From contig NZ_CP024314.1 of the NCBI RefSeq assembly GCF_002944315.1, forward strand, positions 1,488,001 to 1,552,000: a stretch of 64,000 nucleotides of DNA, given 5' to 3'. The notes beneath the pieces are model-generated. The model was not told the DNA's origin. It ran no database searches and was given only the letters and a program-made list of their open reading frames with translations. Origin of the DNA: Rhizobium sp. NXC24 (GTDB taxonomy: Bacteria; Pseudomonadota; Alphaproteobacteria; Rhizobiales; Rhizobiaceae). Shown here piece after piece: positions 60,635-64,000 of this stretch. Every line of letters starts with the position of its first letter. Within the stretch, counting starts at the first letter, position 1. Position numbers and translations under genes: made by a program.

Positions 60635-61474
60635 TCATCGCGTCATCATCAACGGGACGGGCGCAGCCTCCAGCATCGAGCGCGTGGTGCCTCCGAAAAT
60701 CCGCTCCCGCATGCGCGAATGTCCATAAGCACCCATGACGATCAGTTCGGCGCTGATATCCACGGCATGTTGCCGCAGGACTTCGGCGACGGTCCTGCCT
60801 CCGCCTGACAGAATATCGACTGAGACATTGACGCCGTGTCGTGCAAGGAAGGCGGCGATATCCGCGCCCGGCTCTTCGCCGTTGCCGCGGGTCGATGCGC
60901 GTGGGTCAACAATGACGACGTGCACGTTTTCGGCTGCCGTCAGTTGCTCCATTGCAGCGCGAACGGCCTGACTTGCCTCGTTGCGGGAATCCCAGGCAAC
61001 GAGCACCACGCGCGGCTGAAGCGTGGCAACGCGCCCTCTCGGTGTAATGAGAATCGGCGCCGACGAATGAAACAGCGCACCATCCAATACGCGCCACCGC
61101 ATATCATTTTGGGCCAGGAGACCGCCGCCGACGAGCGTCAGGTCGGCGTAGCGAGCGCGTTCGCCAATTTCATTGTCGACCCATCCGTACTCCGTTAGCA
61201 GACTGTCCACATCAAACGAAATATTGCTCGATTGCAGCAGAGTTTTTGCGGTTGCCACCTGCTGGCTGAGGCTCTGCACCTCACGCTCGCGCTCTTCGGC
61301 CCATGCGGAGGAAGAGACTTCGCCGTATCCGCCGACAGGCGCTATCGCAAGCGCTGTCACCAGCACGGAAAGATGCGCCCCCGCCGCACGGCACAGCTCG
61401 ATCGCCGAACGCAGATCCCCGTTGTCTTGATTGATGCCTATGATGCTCAAAACGGTTTTGGCTCGCATGGTCAT
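60635..61474 (-). CDS. Universal stress protein, tandem Usp domains
   Basis: 279 residues with two Usp domains. The second has a full ATP motif, GAYGHSRMRERIFGGT (about 250-265), and LVAWDSRNEASQAVRAAMEQL begins it. The first (TVLSIIGINQDNGD...LVGGGLLAQND) lacks the motif. Tandem Usp proteins are often controlled by low oxygen in rhizobia. A TTGA-N6-TCAA box lies 59 bases upstream. The ATG at 61472-61474 is two codons before MRAKTVL, which is an alternative start. Confidence 0.87.
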   Translation of the reverse strand: MTMRAKTVLSIIGINQDNGDLRSAIELCRAAGAHLSVLVTALAIAPVGGYGEVSSSAWAEEREREVQSLSQQVATAKTLLQSSNISFDVDSLLTEYGWVDNEIGERARYADLTLVGGGLLAQNDMRWRVLDGALFHSSAPILITPRGRVATLQPRVVLVAWDSRNEASQAVRAAMEQLTAAENVHVVIVDPRASTRGNGEEPGADIAAFLARHGVNVSVDILSGGGRTVAEVLRQHAVDISAELIVMGAYGHSRMRERIFGGTTRSMLEAAPVPLMMTR

Positions 61475-61532
61475 ACCTCATGTTTGAAGTTGTTCGATCA
61501 GCGCCATTCTAGGCCGATCTTGGCGCTCCGCC

Positions 61533-61546
61533 TTGATCCTGGTCAA
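61533..61546. promoter_or_regulatory. FixK/FNR-type box upstream of the tandem Usp gene
   Basis: TTGATCCTGGTCAA matches TTGA-N6-TCAA exactly and lies 59 bases before the Usp start. FixK and FnrN of rhizobia bind such sites, so oxygen-limited induction is likely. Confidence 0.65.
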
Positions 61547-61752
61547 GACCGTGGATAGCGCAGGACGCGGCGCCTCTCGCATGCCGGCTGCAATCAGCGG
61601 GCGCCGTTTGAAATACCGCCACACTTGTTACTCCCACTGGTCGCTCTCCGGTGCCAGACTATCTCACGACGAACAACGAGCGTTAACCAGCGAATGAAAT
61701 CGTGCCTCAACCACGAGCGCGGCAATTCGCCCAAGCCAGGAGATTCAAAGCC

Positions 61753-62550
61753 ATGACTACATCAGCCGAGAATGGTCGGAATGGTGGGCGGCCTGCGATT
61801 CATGCACCACCGGTCGTGTCGTTGCAGGAATGGGAGGCGGCCCGCCAAAAATTGCTCGTGAAGGAAAAGGAGCAGACCCGCGCCCGTGACACCCTGGCCG
61901 CCGAGCGCCGGCGAATGCCGTGGATGGAAGCGAAGACGGACTACGCATTCGAGGGGCCTTCGGGCAAGGTAAGCCTGCTCGATCTCTTCGAAGGTCGGCG
62001 GCAACTGATCGTCTATCGCGCCTTCTTTGAGCCGGGCGTATTCGGCTGGCCCGACCATGCCTGCCGGGGCTGTTCCATGGTGGCCGACCAGGTCGCCCAT
62101 GTTGCCCACCTGAATGCCCGCGACACCACCCTCGTCTTCGTCTCGCGTGCGCCTCAGGCGGATATCTCGCGGCTGAAGGCGCGGATGGGCTGGGAGGAGA
62201 TTCCCTGGTTCACCATCACCGACAATTTCGACACGGACTTCGGCGTCGACGAGTGGCACGGCACGAACGTATTCTACCGCGACGGCAACCGCGTGTTCCG
62301 CACCTATTTCATCAACAATCGCGGCGATGAGCAGATGGGCGGCACCTGGAACTACCTCGATATCACGCCTCTCGGTCGGCAGGAGGTTTGGGAGGATTCG
62401 CCCGAGGGCTATCCCCAGACGCCGACCTATAAATGGTGGAACTGGCACGACAGCTATGTCGCGGACGCGGCTCCCGACAAGAAGTGGGTCGAGGTCTCGG
62501 ACGCCGGCGAGGCGGCGTTCCGAAACCAAGACACAAACACCAGGCCATGA
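61753..62550 (+). CDS. DUF899 family thioredoxin-fold protein
   Basis: 265 residues from the ATG at 61753 with AGGAG upstream. RRQLIVYRAFFEPGVF then WPDHACRGCSMVADQVAHVAHL (about 102-123) with a C-x2-C pair, and WEEIPWFTITDNFDTDFGVDEWHGTNVFYRDGNRVFRTYF, are the DUF899 hallmarks. Its thioredoxin-like fold suggests redox chemistry, but no activity is established. It stands alone between the Usp genes and the ScfR-type regulator. Confidence 0.85.
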   Translation: MTTSAENGRNGGRPAIHAPPVVSLQEWEAARQKLLVKEKEQTRARDTLAAERRRMPWMEAKTDYAFEGPSGKVSLLDLFEGRRQLIVYRAFFEPGVFGWPDHACRGCSMVADQVAHVAHLNARDTTLVFVSRAPQADISRLKARMGWEEIPWFTITDNFDTDFGVDEWHGTNVFYRDGNRVFRTYFINNRGDEQMGGTWNYLDITPLGRQEVWEDSPEGYPQTPTYKWWNWHDSYVADAAPDKKWVEVSDAGEAAFRNQDTNTRP

Positions 62551-62694
62551 GCCAAGCTTGTTCCAGAGGATCGGAAGTGCCAATCTCTGCCGCGAATAGC
62601 TGGAACCAGCAGAAGAGAGCCGTCACGGCAATCCTGGCTGGTTCCCGCCAGCGGCCTGAACGGCTGTCCGATACAAGAGGACCAATTAGTGGCA

Positions 62695-64000
62695 TCACTG
62701 GAAGTCGAAGACACTGAGCCCGGCCGCCATTTCGTCGAGCCCGAGAGGCCGCGTCACCGGCGGCTCGGCCCTTGCAAGACAACCCTGACGCTCGCAGAGA
62801 CGGCAGGCAGTGCCGATTGCGATCGGAGCCGCGGCAAGAGCCTTGCCATAGACAATTTCCTCCCGAAATCCGAGATCGCAGCCAACGAGAAGCGCGGTGC
62901 GGCGGACCCTTTCGCCGAAATTGGCCTGCGGACCCTCGATCGTGCGCGATATCGTCAGAAAGCCGGTACCGTCTGGCATTTCGACCGCTTCGACCAGAAT
63001 CTGCCCAGGCTGCGCAAAGGCAGCATGGACATTGAGCTTGGGACAGCCGCCGCCGAAGCGCGCCTGCGGAAAGCCTTGAGCCCCCACCTTGCGCAGGCGA
63101 TGCCCTGCCCCGTCGATCTCCATCAGAAAAAAGGGAATGCCGGCCACACCCGGCCGCTGCAAGGTCGTCAGGCGGCTGGCCACCTGCTCATAGGATGTGC
63201 CGAAACGGGCGCGCAGCGCGTCAATATCGTAATGCAAACGCTGCGCCGCGTTGTGGAAGGCACCGTAGGGCATCATCAGCGCATGCGCGGCGTAGCGCCC
63301 CAATTCGAAGCGGGCAATGCGGTTTGCTTCCGGCGTCGATAGCGATAGCGCCTCGAGTTCGGCATGGATTTCCTCGCGCAACGCCGGCAGCGAGACTTCG
63401 GTCGCAACCTCCTGCAACTGATCGAAAGGGGACAGACGCTCCGACAGAAAGAGCCGCATCGAGTGGCGGTCATAGCGCCGGCGCAGGTTCGGCATGGCGT
63501 GGACGGGCAGCGTGCGCACGGCAATGCCATGCTCGCTGCGAAGCCATGTCTTCAGCGCCGCCGCCAGGTCGTCTCCCGGCGCCAGCTTCGCATGAAAGGC
63601 CTCAGCGGCATCCTCGATGCCGGCGAAGAAATTCGCGCGATGCTCCAGCCTGTCATGCACTTCATCGAGCGGCAGGCGCGGGCCGGCAAGCGCCGGAACA
63701 CGGCCCTCACGCGCGAGAAGCTCGGCCAGGTCGGATAGCCGCGCCGCCTGCTCACGATAGGCGCGGTAAAGCCTGATCATGCCATTCGCAGCATTCGGCG
63801 CCGCTTCGGCAACTTCGATCAGTTCCTGTTCTCCCGGGATTTCTCCCGCCAATAGCGGATCTGCAAAGACCTCACGCAACTGTCCGGCGCCGCCCCCGGC
63901 CTCGCCCCGGAGCGCGTCGAGATCGACCCGGTAAACCGAAGAGAGCTTCAAGAGAAGCTGTACGGTCAGCGGCCGCTGATTGCGCTCGATGAGATTGAGA
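62695..64000 (-). CDS. ScfR/PrpR-type XRE regulator, N-terminus beyond window
   Basis: Open to the window edge; the region 63952-64000 continues in frame with LNLIERNQRPLTVQLLLKL, part of the XRE helix-turn-helix. The middle section resembles the ImmA/IrrE-like DUF955 domain, but the HExxH protease motif is missing (FELGRYAAHALMM sits at its place). The C-terminal DUF2083 region has CRLCERQGCLARAEPPV with three cysteines, typical of short-chain fatty acyl-CoA-sensing regulators of propionate, glyoxylate or acyl-CoA metabolism. Cofactor or ligand binding by the Cys cluster is inference. Regulated genes lie outside or are unknown. Confidence 0.85.
   Translation of the reverse strand, partial: LNLIERNQRPLTVQLLLKLSSVYRVDLDALRGEAGGGAGQLREVFADPLLAGEIPGEQELIEVAEAAPNAANGMIRLYRAYREQAARLSDLAELLAREGRVPALAGPRLPLDEVHDRLEHRANFFAGIEDAAEAFHAKLAPGDDLAAALKTWLRSEHGIAVRTLPVHAMPNLRRRYDRHSMRLFLSERLSPFDQLQEVATEVSLPALREEIHAELEALSLSTPEANRIARFELGRYAAHALMMPYGAFHNAAQRLHYDIDALRARFGTSYEQVASRLTTLQRPGVAGIPFFLMEIDGAGHRLRKVGAQGFPQARFGGGCPKLNVHAAFAQPGQILVEAVEMPDGTGFLTISRTIEGPQANFGERVRRTALLVGCDLGFREEIVYGKALAAAPIAIGTACRLCERQGCLARAEPPVTRPLGLDEMAAGLSVFDFQ

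Noticed and set aside
1..64000. CRISPR array, tRNA, rRNA, insertion sequence or phage genes
   Set aside because: I looked for repeat-spacer series, cloverleaf-like segments, transposase motifs and terminal repeats by eye and found none.

Overview
The window looks like part of an alphaproteobacterial genome from the Rhizobiaceae (Rhizobium/Agrobacterium/Sinorhizobium type). This rests on high GC with strong GC3 bias, on families typical of rhizobia (DUF982, DUF995, PrsDE type I secretion with an ExsH-like glycanase, ScfR-type regulator) and on alphaproteobacterial regulatory motifs (a sigma-EcfG promoter, an IRO iron box, a FixK/FNR box). Nearly all of it is accessory metabolism, transport, surface polysaccharide and stress genes. 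I see no rRNA, tRNA, insertion sequence, CRISPR array, phage or replication genes. A secondary replicon or accessory chromosomal region is likely, but that is inference.

Layout. (1) 1-2021: a truncated small secreted protein, a GXWXG/DUF4334 protein and a tandem GNAT acetyltransferase, all on the minus strand. (2) 2292-15782: a large plus-strand catabolic block with a FAD oxidase, an M20 deacetylase, a 2-hydroxyacid dehydrogenase, a cupin, a GNAT, hydantoinase/oxoprolinase subunits HyuA and HyuB, a LysR regulator, an aldehyde dehydrogenase, a tartrate/malate-type dehydrogenase and a succinate-semialdehyde dehydrogenase. A heptamer inverted repeat occurs both before hyuA and before lysR. (3) 15876-18999: a TetR regulator divergent from RidA across a three-site operator array, then a HAD hydrolase and a PuuB/DadA-like oxidase. 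(4) 19325-29866: tandem GNAT, class III aminotransferase, HAD, a complete peptide-type ABC importer with a Tat-exported binding protein, an Lrp regulator, and a second FAD oxidase of the same family as the one at 2292. Regions 2-4 look like uptake and stepwise oxidation of nitrogenous compounds (amines, amino acids, lactams or hydantoins) toward aldehydes and dicarboxylates.

(5) 30091-31874: two DUF982 genes, the first behind a perfect sigma-EcfG promoter, then an unannotated candidate small RNA with its own EcfG-like promoter and a strong terminator, and a small conserved-looking protein. (6) 32279-36855: ExsH-like GH16 glycanase with RTX repeats, convergent with its probable exporter prsD-prsE. 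(7) 37409-42696: a disulfide reductase-like flavoprotein, HtpG, a Nudix hydrolase and small hypotheticals. (8) 42950-47084: AraC regulator and a TonB-dependent siderophore receptor preceded by an IRO-type box, plus an exported alpha/beta hydrolase. (9) 47373-49201: a NasT-NasS nitrate-sensing pair without any nitrate-assimilation genes beside it.

(10) 49260-56056: a minus-strand polysaccharide locus (UDP-glucuronate decarboxylase, GalE, a membrane GT2 synthase, a secreted GH26-like hydrolase, then a GMC oxidoreductase behind a terminator-like hairpin). It is the best candidate for an undescribed system: a compact synthase-dependent polysaccharide using UDP-xylose and/or UDP-galactose/glucose. 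(11) 56403-64000: AraC regulator, DUF995 and small secreted proteins, two universal-stress proteins (one behind a FixK/FNR-like box), a DUF899 protein, and a truncated ScfR-family regulator.
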